A stretch of DNA of 64,000 nucleotides from Kribbella kalugense (lineage in GTDB: Bacteria; Actinomycetota; Actinomycetes; Propionibacteriales; Kribbellaceae), in contig NZ_SODF01000003.1 in NCBI RefSeq assembly GCF_004365875.1, positions 1 to 64,000 on the forward strand. The letters run 5' to 3'. A program made the translations under genes and the position numbers. This document shows positions 16,280 through 24,601 of this stretch, one piece after another. Under the pieces are notes generated by a model. The model was not told the origin of the DNA and made no database searches. It worked only from the letters and a program-made list of their open reading frames with translations. Position 1 is the first letter of the stretch. Every line of letters begins with the position of its first letter.

Positions 16280-17257
16280 TTACCAGCGGTCGTGGATCTG
16301 GGGGCGGATCAGGTCGTCGTAGGTGTCGCGGACGACCGCTAGCTGGTCGTTGGTCAGGGGTGGGAGGGTGGCGGCCGAGATGTTGCCGGTGACCTGGGCC
16401 GGGTTGCGGGCGCCGGGGATGACGACCGAGACGCCGGGCTGGTCGAGGATCCAGCGGAGGGCGAACTGGGCCATCGTGGTGCCGGCGGACAGGGCCGGGG
16501 TCAGGCGGCGTACGGCGTCCAGCCCGGTGGCGAAGTCGACGCCGGAGAAGGTCTCGCCCACGTCGAAGGCCTCGCCGTGGCGGTTGTAGGTCCGGTGGTC
16601 GTCAGCGGAGAACGTGGTGTGCTCGTCGTACTTGCCGGACAGCAGACCGCTCGCCAGCGGAACCCGGGCGATGATCCCGACGCCGGCCTCGCGCGCGGCG
16701 GGGAGCACCTCGTCGAGCGGCTTCAACCGGAACGCGTTCAGGATGATCTGCACCGAGGCGACGTTCGGCCGGGCGATCGCGGTGAGCGCTTCCGCACAGG
16801 TCTCCACGCTCACGCCGTACGCCGCGATCCGTCCCTCGTCGACCATCGAATCGAGCGCGTCAAAGACGGCATCGTTCGAGTAGACCGGCGTCGGCGGGCA
16901 GTGCAGCTGGACCAGGTCGATCGTGTCGACGCCAAGATTCTGGCGAGACCGGTCGTTCCAGGCCCGGAAGTTCTCCAGCGTGTAGTTCTCAGGCGCCTGA
17001 TCAACCCGCCGACCCATCTTGGTCGCCACAGTCAGACCTTCATGCGACTTCAACACCTGCCCGACAAGCCGCTCACTCCGCCCATCGCCATACACGTCAG
17101 CGGTATCGATGAACGTGACCCCACCCTCGACAGCCGCCCGCAGTACGCCCAGCGCATCACTCTCGTCGACGTCACCCCAGTCCGCCCCCAACTGCCACGC
17201 ACCAAGCCCAACCACACCAACATCCCGCCCAGTCCGCCCAAGCCGCCGAGTCTCCAT
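16280..17257 (-). CDS. Aldo/keto reductase
   Basis: 325 aa TIM-barrel oxidoreductase. The catalytic tetrad is visible: Asp in FIDTADVYGDG, Tyr a few residues on, Lys in VATKMG, and His in LVQLHCPP. The C-terminal IPGARNPAQV binds NADPH. ATG 17257 is preferred because AAGG lies about 9 nt upstream; GTG 17266 is too close to it. It sits between DUF2017 and mec, where a mycobacterial chromosome carries other genes. The substrate is unknown. Confidence 0.9.
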   Translation of the reverse strand: METRRLGRTGRDVGVVGLGAWQLGADWGDVDESDALGVLRAAVEGGVTFIDTADVYGDGRSERLVGQVLKSHEGLTVATKMGRRVDQAPENYTLENFRAWNDRSRQNLGVDTIDLVQLHCPPTPVYSNDAVFDALDSMVDEGRIAAYGVSVETCAEALTAIARPNVASVQIILNAFRLKPLDEVLPAAREAGVGIIARVPLASGLLSGKYDEHTTFSADDHRTYNRHGEAFDVGETFSGVDFATGLDAVRRLTPALSAGTTMAQFALRWILDQPGVSVVIPGARNPAQVTGNISAATLPPLTNDQLAVVRDTYDDLIRPQIHDRW

Positions 17258-17271
17258 GCCCGACACCTTAG

Positions 17272-17823
17272 TCAGCGCATGTTGTGGAGGAGGGCTGATT
17301 GGAGGTAGCCGAGCCAGTCGTAGAGGTCGTAGGTGAGGCGGCGGGGGTCGTCGTCGGGGAGTTTTTCCCAGGTGGTGTAGTCGTCCTCGTCCTTGATCTC
17401 GAGACGGGTGCCGATGGCCAGGCGGAGGTCGTTCAGGGCTCGGAGCCAGGAGAGCTGTTCGTCCGGTTCGAGGGCGATCTCGTCGGCGCCGGACTCTTCC
17501 AGGGCGGACAGGACACGCCGGGCGTCGGTGACCTTGCCTTCGCGCAGGCCGCGCTCGGTGAAGCGGCGGAACTCGGACGACGCCATGTCGTCGGACTTGT
17601 ACGCGTCCGGCAGCAGCCGCTGGAGTACGACGTCCTCCGGCGGCTCGGTCGGCCCGTCGGATTCGAGTAGCGCGGCGAGCGGGTCGCTGGACTGGGTCGT
17701 GCGCGGCGGCAGGCCGTCGTACAGGAGCTCGACCAGATTGCGGAGCAGGTTCGCGAGGATGTCGGCCTCGTGCTCGGCGAAGCTGACGACGACGGTCTTG
17801 CGGCGCTTGCGGAACCGGGTCAC
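17272..17823 (-). CDS. DUF2017 family protein
   Basis: 183 aa, mostly helical and acidic. The length and the ClpS-coupled position match the actinobacterial DUF2017 family (Rv1332 in mycobacteria). Its start overlaps the clpS stop by 4 bp. LANLLRNLVELL and a C-terminal YDWLGYLQSALL helix are visible. The function is unknown; tight coupling suggests a role linked to ClpS/ClpAP-type proteolysis. Confidence 0.85.
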   Translation of the reverse strand: MTRFRKRRKTVVVSFAEHEADILANLLRNLVELLYDGLPPRTTQSSDPLAALLESDGPTEPPEDVVLQRLLPDAYKSDDMASSEFRRFTERGLREGKVTDARRVLSALEESGADEIALEPDEQLSWLRALNDLRLAIGTRLEIKDEDDYTTWEKLPDDDPRRLTYDLYDWLGYLQSALLHNMR

Positions 17824-18107
17824 GACTTCTCGCAGGTGGCCCAGAGGCCGTAGGTGTGCATCGCTTCCACGTCGCGTTCCATCGCTTCCCGATTCCCGTT
17901 CGAGACCGCCGACTTGCCGTCGGTGTGCACCTGCATCATCAGCTTCTCCGCCTTCTGCTTGGAGTAGCCGAAGTACGTCTGGAAGACGAACGTCACGTAG
18001 TCCATCAGGTTCACCGGGTCGTTCCAGACGATGGTCACCCAGGGCGGGCTCAGCTCGATCGCCTCGTCGACCTGAGGGCTGTCGAGCTCGCTTGGTGCGG
18101 TGGTCAC
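17820..18107 (-). CDS. clpS: ATP-dependent Clp protease adaptor ClpS
   Basis: 95 aa. The core NDPVNLMDYVTFVFQ and GYSKQKAEKLMMQVH motifs form the N-degron binding pocket. It delivers N-end rule substrates to the Clp ATPase. It is divergent from pncB, with 49 bp between starts, and heads a clpS-DUF2017 operon. Confidence 0.96.
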   Translation of the reverse strand: MTTAPSELDSPQVDEAIELSPPWVTIVWNDPVNLMDYVTFVFQTYFGYSKQKAEKLMMQVHTDGKSAVSNGNREAMERDVEAMHTYGLWATCEKS

Positions 18108-18144
18108 CTGTCCATTCTCTCCATCATCGGTTCCGGTCTCGCAA

Positions 18145-18157
18145 TAGGCTGCTCCTG
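18145..18157 (+). promoter_or_regulatory. -10 element of leaderless pncB mRNA
   Basis: TAGGCT at 18145-18150 ends 6 nt before the GTG start at 18157, so transcription should begin at or next to the start codon. No ribosome binding site is seen, in agreement with a leaderless transcript. Confidence 0.45.
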
Positions 18158-19491
18158 TGACGCACTCGACCGCGCTCCTGACAGACCACTACGAGCTGAC
18201 CATGCTGCAGGCCAGCCTGGCCGACGGCACGGCGCAGCGCCGCTCGGTCTTCGAGCTGTTCGCCCGCCGCCTGCCGGACGGCCGCCGGTACGGCGTGGTG
18301 GCCGGCGTCAACCGGCTCCTCGACGCGCTCGAGCAGTTCCGGTTCGACGAGCAGACGATCGCCTTCCTGGCCGATCACGGCATCGTGGACCAGGCTACCC
18401 GGGACTGGCTGGTGAACTACCGGTTCACCGGAGACATCTCCGGATACGCCGACGGGGAGATCTTCTTCCCCGGGTCCCCGGTGCTCGTGGTCGAGTCGTC
18501 GTTCGCCGAGGCCGTGCTCCTGGAAACCGTTTTCTTGTCGATCCTGAACCACGACTCCGCGGTCGCCTCGGCGGCGTCGAGGATGACCTGGTGGGCCGGC
18601 GGACGGCCCTGTATCGAGATGGGCTCACGCCGTACCCACGAAGAGGCCGCGGTCGCCTCGGCGCTGGCGGCGTACATCGCGGGCTTCACCGCGACCTCGA
18701 ACCTTGAGGCGGCCCGCCGGTTCGGCATCCCGAGCACCGGGACCGCGGCCCACTCGTTCACGCTGCTCCACGACCAGGAGCGCGAGGCGTTCCGGTCCCA
18801 GGTCGACGCGCTCGGCAAGGGCACCACGCTGCTGGTCGACACGTACGACGTTGCCGAGGCGGTCCGGATCGCGATCGAGCTGACCGGTCCCGAGCTGGGC
18901 GCAGTACGGCTGGATTCCGGTGACCTGCCGTCGCTGGCCGGGCAGGTCCGCGAGCAGCTGGACTCGCTCGGCGCGACCAAGACCCGGATCATCGTGACGA
19001 GCGACCTGGACGAGTACCAGATCGCGGCGCTCGCTCCGGCGCCGGTGGATGGGTACGGCGTGGGTACGTCGCTGGTGACCGGGTCCGGGTACCCGACCTG
19101 CGGGTTCGTGTACAAGCTGGTCGCCCGGGAGGACTCGAGCGGCGAACTGGTCCCGGTGGCGAAGAAGAGCCCGGACAAGATCTCGATCGGCGGCCGGAAG
19201 TGGGCGCTGCGACGACGCTCACCGGCCGGGGTCGCGGAGGTCGAGCTGATCGGAGTCGGCGAGCAACCGGTCGACGACGGCGACGACCGGCTGCTGCTGA
19301 AGCAACTGGTCGAGGCCGGCAAGATCGTCGGCCGTACGACGCCCGCCGAGTCGCAGGCGCACCACGACAAGGTCCGCGCCGAACTCCCCCGCTCCGCCAG
19401 CCAACTGAGCCGCGGCGAACCCGTCATCCCGACCGAGTACGAAGGCGACTACGACGCCCGCAACCCCTTCCGCTCCCGGAGCCACACATGA
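18157..19491 (+). CDS. pncB: Nicotinate phosphoribosyltransferase
   Basis: 444 aa. It joins nicotinate to PRPP in NAD salvage. Typical motifs are DHYELTMLQ at the N-terminus, FELFARRLP, and GTAAHSFTLLH, which carries the histidine phosphorylated during ATP hydrolysis. The VRLDSGDLPSL region binds PRPP. It starts at GTG 18157. The salvage partner nicotinamidase is probably encoded at 32509. The next gene (MarR, 19592) follows after a hairpin element. Confidence 0.95.
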   Translation: MTHSTALLTDHYELTMLQASLADGTAQRRSVFELFARRLPDGRRYGVVAGVNRLLDALEQFRFDEQTIAFLADHGIVDQATRDWLVNYRFTGDISGYADGEIFFPGSPVLVVESSFAEAVLLETVFLSILNHDSAVASAASRMTWWAGGRPCIEMGSRRTHEEAAVASALAAYIAGFTATSNLEAARRFGIPSTGTAAHSFTLLHDQEREAFRSQVDALGKGTTLLVDTYDVAEAVRIAIELTGPELGAVRLDSGDLPSLAGQVREQLDSLGATKTRIIVTSDLDEYQIAALAPAPVDGYGVGTSLVTGSGYPTCGFVYKLVAREDSSGELVPVAKKSPDKISIGGRKWALRRRSPAGVAEVELIGVGEQPVDDGDDRLLLKQLVEAGKIVGRTTPAESQAHHDKVRAELPRSASQLSRGEPVIPTEYEGDYDARNPFRSRSHT

Positions 19492-19507
19492 CGGAGCTTT
19501 TGGCCGG

Positions 19508-19597
19508 GCCTTCGGCGCCGGCGTGGTCATGGGGCTATGACTCCCGGTCTTCCCTCGTCGCTCCGCTCCTCAGTCCAGACCGGGAGGCCCCATGACC
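19508..19597 (+). promoter_or_regulatory. Start-codon-masking hairpin element, copy A
   Basis: GGTCATGGGGC (19525-19535) pairs with GCCCCATGACC (19587-19597), and CTCCCGGTCT (19541-19550) with AGACCGGGAG (19577-19586): 21 bp of perfect stem, one 5-nt bulge TATGA, and a pyrimidine-rich 26-nt loop. The 3' strand contains GGGAGG (19582-19587), four C residues and the ATG of the MarR gene (19592), so both initiation signals are paired. A GCCTTCGGCGC box (19508-19518) precedes it. A related copy with compensatory changes lies at 39256-39361. Confidence 0.8.
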
Positions 19598-20071
19598 GGC
19601 GGGTCGGGCGAACAGGCGGAGTGGTCCGAGGACGCGCCGGCGGATGAGGCTGATGTGCTGGTGGCGTTGCGGTTCGCGGACCGGGCGGCGCGGAAGGCCG
19701 TCGCCGAAGAACTAGCGGGGACCGGGTTGCACACCGGGCAGGAGTTGGTGCTCGCCAAGCTGCTGCACCACGGCTCGCTGCCGGTCGCGCGGCTCGCGAA
19801 AGTACTCGACGTCGAGGTCCCGACCGCGACCAAGACCACCCAGCGGATGGAAGCCGCCGGCCTGGTTCGCCGGGTGAAGAGCGCAGCCGACGCCCGCCAG
19901 GTCGGCATCGAACTCACCGACCGCGGCATCGAGCTCGCCCACACGGTCCAGCAGATCTACGACCGCGCCGGCCGCCGAGCCCTGGCCCACCTCACCCCCG
20001 AAGACCGCCGCGTCCTCCGCAACCTCCTCTGGACCATCACCTCGACCCTCGAGGACGTCACCCAGCTCTAG
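19592..20071 (+). CDS. MarR-family transcriptional regulator
   Basis: 159 aa. The winged helix is centred on PVARLAKVLDVEVPTATKTT with the wing at LVRRVKSAADARQVG, and dimerisation helices lie at both ends. The start codon ATG 19592 and its GGGAGG ribosome site are inside hairpin element A, so translation may be limited by RNA structure. A later start is possible because the first 25 residues are acidic and non-conserved. The target is unknown; the neighbouring alditol oxidase gene overlaps its 3' end by 4 bp tail to tail. Confidence 0.88.
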   Translation: MTGGSGEQAEWSEDAPADEADVLVALRFADRAARKAVAEELAGTGLHTGQELVLAKLLHHGSLPVARLAKVLDVEVPTATKTTQRMEAAGLVRRVKSAADARQVGIELTDRGIELAHTVQQIYDRAGRRALAHLTPEDRRVLRNLLWTITSTLEDVTQL

Positions 20072-21303
20072 CCCCGCGGCAGGAACGTGTCGAGGTACTC
20101 GTTCCGGAACTTCCCGGCCGGGTCGTACTTCGCCGCCAGCTCGATGAAGTCCTTCACCTTCGGGTAGCGCTCGGCCAACGTCGCGGCGTCGGCTGCGAAG
20201 ACCTTGCCCCAGTGCGGTCGTACGTCGAGTGGCGCGAGCGCCTCCTCGAGGGTGGCGACGACCGGCCGGACGACCGCCTCGTCCTGGATCCAGGTGAAGT
20301 GGAGGGCGACCGTGTCGCGGCCCTGGCTCGGGCTGAGCCAGAGGTCGTCGGCGGCGATCGTCCGTACCTCGGAGACCTGGATGATCGGGGCAAACTTGTT
20401 GCCCAAGGCCCGCAACACCTCGAACGCCTCCGCCGCCCGTTCCCGCGGCACGAAGTACTCCGACTGCAGCTCATCCCCGTTGCTCGGCGTGAACTCAAGG
20501 CGGAAGTGCGGCAGTCGCTCGTTCCAGGCTCCAGGTACGCCGCCCTGCTGGGTCGCGTAATCAGCAGGCATCACCTTGATCGGATGCCGCGGCCCGTCCG
20601 CCAGACGAGCACCCAGCCACTCCGGATCCGGAGTCCCCAGCTCGCGCCGCTTCCGCCAAACCATCACGTCCGGATCGACCCAGTCCGTGAAAGCGCTGAC
20701 GCTGTACGCGCTCCCCATCACCTCGTCGAAATCCGTCCCGAGCCGCTCCACCGGCAACCCGTCGTACACCACCTGGCTGATCTGGTACGACGGCTGTACG
20801 TCGAGCGTCAAGCTGACCGTGACCCCGAGCGCCCCGAGCGAGATGATCGACCCGGCGAAGTCCGGGTCCTCGCGGGTCAGCGTGACGAGCTCGCCGCGCG
20901 CATCCACGAACGTGATCGCGTTGACCGCATCGGCCAGCGGCCCGTTCCCATCCCCCGACCCGTGCGTCCCGGTCGAACACGCGCCGGCCACCGAGATGTG
21001 CGGCAGCGAACCGAGGTTGTGCAACGCCAGCCCTTCAGCCTGCAGAGCCGCCGTAATCTCGCCGTACCGCAGACCAGCCGACACAGTCACACCACGAGGG
21101 CCGACCTCGATGACGCCAGGCAGGTCCGCGACGCTGACCAAGGTGCCAGAAGTATCCGCGATCCGGTTGAACGAGTGTCCGGTCCCGAGCACCCGTACCT
21201 TCTCGGCCGCCGCGACCAGCTCCTGCAGTTCCGGCACCGATCGCGGCCGCTGGAGCTCGCTCGCAAAGCTGACGTTCCCCGCCCAGTTCGTCACACCACT
21301 CAC
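20068..21303 (-). CDS. Alditol oxidase-like FAD-dependent oxidoreductase
   Basis: 411 aa, close to the length of Streptomyces AldO. The N-terminal PCMH FAD domain contains VRVLGTGHSFN, where the His is the covalent flavin attachment site of this family, and SVAGACSTGTHGSG. The C-terminal ALO domain ends with EKFRN-like KFRNEYLDTFLP. Such enzymes oxidise xylitol or sorbitol with O2 to give aldose and H2O2. GTG 21303 is chosen because GAGG lies about 5 nt upstream and the N-terminus then matches the family (TNWAGNVSF). Confidence 0.88.
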   Translation of the reverse strand: MSGVTNWAGNVSFASELQRPRSVPELQELVAAAEKVRVLGTGHSFNRIADTSGTLVSVADLPGVIEVGPRGVTVSAGLRYGEITAALQAEGLALHNLGSLPHISVAGACSTGTHGSGDGNGPLADAVNAITFVDARGELVTLTREDPDFAGSIISLGALGVTVSLTLDVQPSYQISQVVYDGLPVERLGTDFDEVMGSAYSVSAFTDWVDPDVMVWRKRRELGTPDPEWLGARLADGPRHPIKVMPADYATQQGGVPGAWNERLPHFRLEFTPSNGDELQSEYFVPRERAAEAFEVLRALGNKFAPIIQVSEVRTIAADDLWLSPSQGRDTVALHFTWIQDEAVVRPVVATLEEALAPLDVRPHWGKVFAADAATLAERYPKVKDFIELAAKYDPAGKFRNEYLDTFLPRG

Positions 21304-21436
21304 GTCGACCTCACCACTCCTCGACCCACTCGATCCGTCCCCAGCAGCCTCGCACACGACCGCCCGAACCGCCCCCGGCCGTCCATCCCCCGAGCCTCCC
21401 CCAACTGGACGATGGAGCGTGCTTTGATGACGCCCG

Positions 21437-22435
21437 ATGGTCATCTGTTTCGGCATCGCCGGGTTCTGGTTCCTCGTCTTCGGCGCAAGCTTCCTCCGCG
21501 ATCGGCGGCTGTTCAAGAACGGGATCTTCCTGGTCCTGACGCTGATGTTCGCCGGCCTCGGCGTGATCTTCGCGGTCGAGACCGTCAACCAGACCGCGGC
21601 CCGGCTGCTGGTGCTCGCGATCCTGGCCGCGATCCCGCTGGCGATCGCCGTACTCGCGGTGTTCCTGGTGATCAACGGGGTCACGATGCTCCGCCGCGAG
21701 CGCCGCCGGCTGTCGAACCTGCTGTCGCTGCTGGTCGGCCTCGGGATCATCGGGTTCGTCATCTTCAGCGTGCTGGTGCAGACGATCGGCTGGGAGCCGC
21801 TGGCCGTGGTCCGCTCGGTGCTGCTCGGCGTACTGACCTACATCTCGTTCCTGTTCCTCTGCTTCCTGGTCTACGCGTTCGTCTACAGCCGGATGCGGTC
21901 GTCACGGAAGGTGGACTTCGTCGTCGTACTCGGCTCCGGCCTGATCGGCTCGCGCGTCCCGCCGCTGCTGGCCAGCCGCCTCGACCGCGGACAGCAGGTG
22001 TACGAGCGCGCTCTCAGGAAGGGCCGTTCTCCGCGAATGGTGACGTCCGGCGGCCAGGGTCCGAACGAGGACGTGTCCGAGTCCGACGCGATGGCGGCGT
22101 ACCTGGTCGAACACGGCGTACCCGAGGACCAGATCCTCCGCGAGGACAAGTCGACCAACACCTGGGAGAACCTGACCTTCAGTCGAGACCTGATGGTCCA
22201 GCTGCGTCCGCAGTACCGCTGCCTGATCGTGACGAACAACTTCCACGCGTTCCGGGCCGCCCTCACCGCCCGCAAGGCCAAGGTCAACGGCCAGGTGATC
22301 GGCTCCCCGACCGCGGCCTACTACTGGCCGACGGCAACGATCCGCGAGTTCGTCGCGATCCTCCGCAGCCACCCGTACCTGAACGGCGGCATCTGCCTCC
22401 TGATCGCAGCTGCTGCGATCACGCAGCACGTCTAA
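21437..22435 (+). CDS. YdcF/SanA-type membrane protein (DUF218)
   Basis: 332 aa. Four or five membrane helices occupy residues 1-155, followed by a cytoplasmic or extracytoplasmic DUF218 domain. That domain begins at VDFVVVLGSGLIG, with VTSGGQGPNED, EDKSTNTWENL and VTNNFHAFRA motifs. A last hydrophobic helix ends the protein. The family is linked to envelope integrity and vancomycin tolerance in other bacteria, but the biochemical role is unsettled. It ends tail to tail with the TauE gene, overlapping by 4 bp. Confidence 0.85.
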   Translation: MVICFGIAGFWFLVFGASFLRDRRLFKNGIFLVLTLMFAGLGVIFAVETVNQTAARLLVLAILAAIPLAIAVLAVFLVINGVTMLRRERRRLSNLLSLLVGLGIIGFVIFSVLVQTIGWEPLAVVRSVLLGVLTYISFLFLCFLVYAFVYSRMRSSRKVDFVVVLGSGLIGSRVPPLLASRLDRGQQVYERALRKGRSPRMVTSGGQGPNEDVSESDAMAAYLVEHGVPEDQILREDKSTNTWENLTFSRDLMVQLRPQYRCLIVTNNFHAFRAALTARKAKVNGQVIGSPTAAYYWPTATIREFVAILRSHPYLNGGICLLIAAAAITQHV

Positions 22436-23196
22436 CGCAACATGAGTACGGCGGCGATCACACCGGCCAGGACGATCAGAACACGCAGCAGGGTGGCGGG
22501 GAGTCGGCGGCCGATGTGGGAGCCGGCGTACCCGCCGACGATGGAGCCGGCGGCGAGCAGGCCGGATGCAGCCAGGTCGAGGTCGGCGATGAAGACGAAG
22601 ATGATGCTCGCGACCAGGTTCGCCGCGAGCAGCGCGAGTGTCTTGAGGCCGTTGACGATCCGGAGCTCCAGATCGAGCCCGAGACCGAGGACCGCCATCA
22701 TCATCACACCGGCGCCGGCCCCGAAGTACCCGCCGTACACGCCGGTCAGTGCGGTGAACCCAATGGTTGCCGGGGACATCGATCGCGGAGTGCCGTGCGG
22801 ATGGTCGGACCGGGATCGCAGCCAGCGGGAGATCAACGGCTGGACGCCGACGATCAGGCAGGTGAAGAGGATCAGCCACGGCGCGGCCGATGCGAACACC
22901 TTCGACGGCAGCGCCAGCAACAGCGCGGCACCACCGATCGCGCCGACGGCACAGATCACCACGACGGCGATGGTCTGGTGGCGCGGGACCTCGCGCAGTT
23001 CGCGCCGGTAGCCGAACGCGCCGCTCAGCGCGCCCGGCAGCAGACCGAGAGTGTTCGACGCGTTGGCCACCACGGGCGGGATCCCCAACGCAATCAGCAC
23101 CGGAAAGCTCAGCAACGAGGCGACCCCAACGGTCGAGGTCAGAATCCCCGCACCTAGTCCGGCCCCGATCACAGCCAGTTGCTGCGGGCCCGTCAC
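22432..23196 (-). CDS. TauE/SafE-family membrane permease
   Basis: 254 aa with about eight membrane helices. The pattern GAGLGAGILTSTVGVASLLSFPVL in TM1-2 and the repeat GVYGGYFGAGAGVMMM in the second half are typical of the sulfite/organosulfonate exporter TauE-SafE family. GTG 23196 gives the family N-terminus and follows the MFS stop by 7 bp, so it is probably co-transcribed with the MFS gene. The substrate (a sulfonate, sulfite or other anion) is not known. Confidence 0.88.
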   Translation of the reverse strand: MTGPQQLAVIGAGLGAGILTSTVGVASLLSFPVLIALGIPPVVANASNTLGLLPGALSGAFGYRRELREVPRHQTIAVVVICAVGAIGGAALLLALPSKVFASAAPWLILFTCLIVGVQPLISRWLRSRSDHPHGTPRSMSPATIGFTALTGVYGGYFGAGAGVMMMAVLGLGLDLELRIVNGLKTLALLAANLVASIIFVFIADLDLAASGLLAAGSIVGGYAGSHIGRRLPATLLRVLIVLAGVIAAVLMLR

Positions 23197-23203
23197 GTGT
23201 CTC

Positions 23204-24400
23204 TCACTCGGCCAGACTACGGCGGAGCCGCGTGAGGCACAGTGGCGAAAGGAACAGTCCGGCCGTTGCTGCGAGCAGCGCCGTACGCACGCCGGCCGCA
23301 CCAGCCACCGCCCCGCCCAGCAACGCGCCGAACGGCGTCAGCCCCATTCCGAGAAAGTTGATCGTGGCAACGACCCGGCCCTGGACCGCAAGCGGAGTGA
23401 CCATCTGGCGGACGGCCGTCACGGCAACGTCGACGGCTTGGCTCAAGGCGCCGTACAGCACGTTGATCACGATCAGCGCCGCGATCGAGGCCGCGCCGGA
23501 GCCGTGCAGGGTCGACGTGACCAACATCACCATGTCCGAGATCAGGGCGGCGAAGACCATTACCCGGCCGTAACCGAAACGCCTCGGTAGCCAGGCCGAC
23601 AGCAGCGAGCCGACCAGCACTCCCGGGCCGAAGGACGCGAGCACCAGGCCGACGACCGCACTCGGCAGGTCGAGCGTGCGGCTCAGGAAGAGCAGGTAGA
23701 TCGTGGTCAGCGCGGTGAAGGAGAACTGATACGCGCAGGTCGCCGCCGCGATCGCCCGCAACGAAGCATCGCGGCGGACGATCCGCAGACCCTCGCCGAT
23801 CTGCTGCACCAGGCCTGTCGCCGGAATCCCACTGCTGCTCCGGCTCCGGATCCGGGAAACGGACAGACTCGAGACCGCGAACAGGACCGCGCTGGCGAGC
23901 ACCGCGATCGGCGCGGTCAGCAGTGACACGAGTCCGCCACCGATCGCCGGCCCGGAGATCTGCGCGGCCGACTTCGCCGTCTCCAACATACTGTTGCCCT
24001 GGGCAAGCTGATCGCGCGCCACCAGGTGCGGCAAAGCGGCCATGCACGCGACATCGAAGCACACCGTGAACACGCCGGCCACGAAGCCCGCGACGTACAG
24101 GAACGGTAACCCGAGCCCCACTCCCAGCGGCACGGAGGCGAACACCAGGGCGCGGCCGAGATCCGCGACAACGACCACGGTCCGCGATCGCCAACGGTCG
24201 ACGAGCACGCCCACCAGCAGTGAAAACAGCAAGACCGGGAGTTGCTCGACGGCACGCAGTACGCCGAGTTGCCCGGCGCTGGCGCCGAGCGAGGTGACCG
24301 CGACCAACGGCAGCGTCACCTGGGCGGCAAAGCTTGCGAGTTGTGAGGCAGTATGGCCGATCCAGAGCGGGACGAAATCACGATGCGTCCACAGCGACAC
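23204..24400 (-). CDS. MFS transporter, 12-TMS (EntS/macrolide efflux-like)
   Basis: 398 aa, about 12 hydrophobic segments. Typical of the DHA3-like group: DFVPLWIGHTASQLAS at the start, then GVLVDRWRSRTVVV as motif A after TMS2. It starts at GTG 24400. First gene of a pair with the TauE-like permease. Probable efflux of a small molecule; the ligand cannot be told. Confidence 0.87.
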   Translation of the reverse strand: MSLWTHRDFVPLWIGHTASQLASFAAQVTLPLVAVTSLGASAGQLGVLRAVEQLPVLLFSLLVGVLVDRWRSRTVVVVADLGRALVFASVPLGVGLGLPFLYVAGFVAGVFTVCFDVACMAALPHLVARDQLAQGNSMLETAKSAAQISGPAIGGGLVSLLTAPIAVLASAVLFAVSSLSVSRIRSRSSSGIPATGLVQQIGEGLRIVRRDASLRAIAAATCAYQFSFTALTTIYLLFLSRTLDLPSAVVGLVLASFGPGVLVGSLLSAWLPRRFGYGRVMVFAALISDMVMLVTSTLHGSGAASIAALIVINVLYGALSQAVDVAVTAVRQMVTPLAVQGRVVATINFLGMGLTPFGALLGGAVAGAAGVRTALLAATAGLFLSPLCLTRLRRSLAE

Positions 24401-24411
24401 GAGAAGGTCCT

Positions 24412-24600
24412 ATGAGTCGAGCCCGGGCATACCAGTCCCCGGGAATGGAGAAGGTGCCACTCGGCGCGCGCCGGACCGACGCGATCACTCTGCAAGCGGC
24501 ACGCGATGACGGTCTGCGGTCAGCGCGGGCCCGGTTGACCGGGCATCCCCAACTCCTCGAAGGTTTCGACTGGACGGTTTCGACTCATCGGGCAGGCTAG
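24412..24600 (+). CDS. Small hypothetical ORF, doubtful
   Basis: 62 aa, divergent from the MFS gene, with GAGAAGG 4 nt before ATG 24412. Its third-position GC looks lower than in the surrounding genes. The product (MSRARAYQSPGMEKVP...) resembles nothing I know. It ends 1 bp before the convergent response regulator. A direct repeat GGTTTCGACT occurs twice near its 3' end (about 24562 and 24576). It may be a real small gene, a remnant, or chance. Confidence 0.25.
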   Translation: MSRARAYQSPGMEKVPLGARRTDAITLQAARDDGLRSARARLTGHPQLLEGFDWTVSTHRAG

Positions 24601-24601
24601 T

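Noticed and set aside
19508..19597. Rho-independent terminator of pncB
   Set aside because: The stem is long enough, but it contains the next gene's ribosome site and start codon, has no U-run and has a covarying copy elsewhere. A terminator role cannot be excluded but does not explain the element.
20212..23157. A 981-codon open frame on the + strand
   Set aside because: It runs antisense across the alditol oxidase and over YdcF and TauE, with Arg/Pro-rich, low-complexity product. It is a GC-rich shadow frame.
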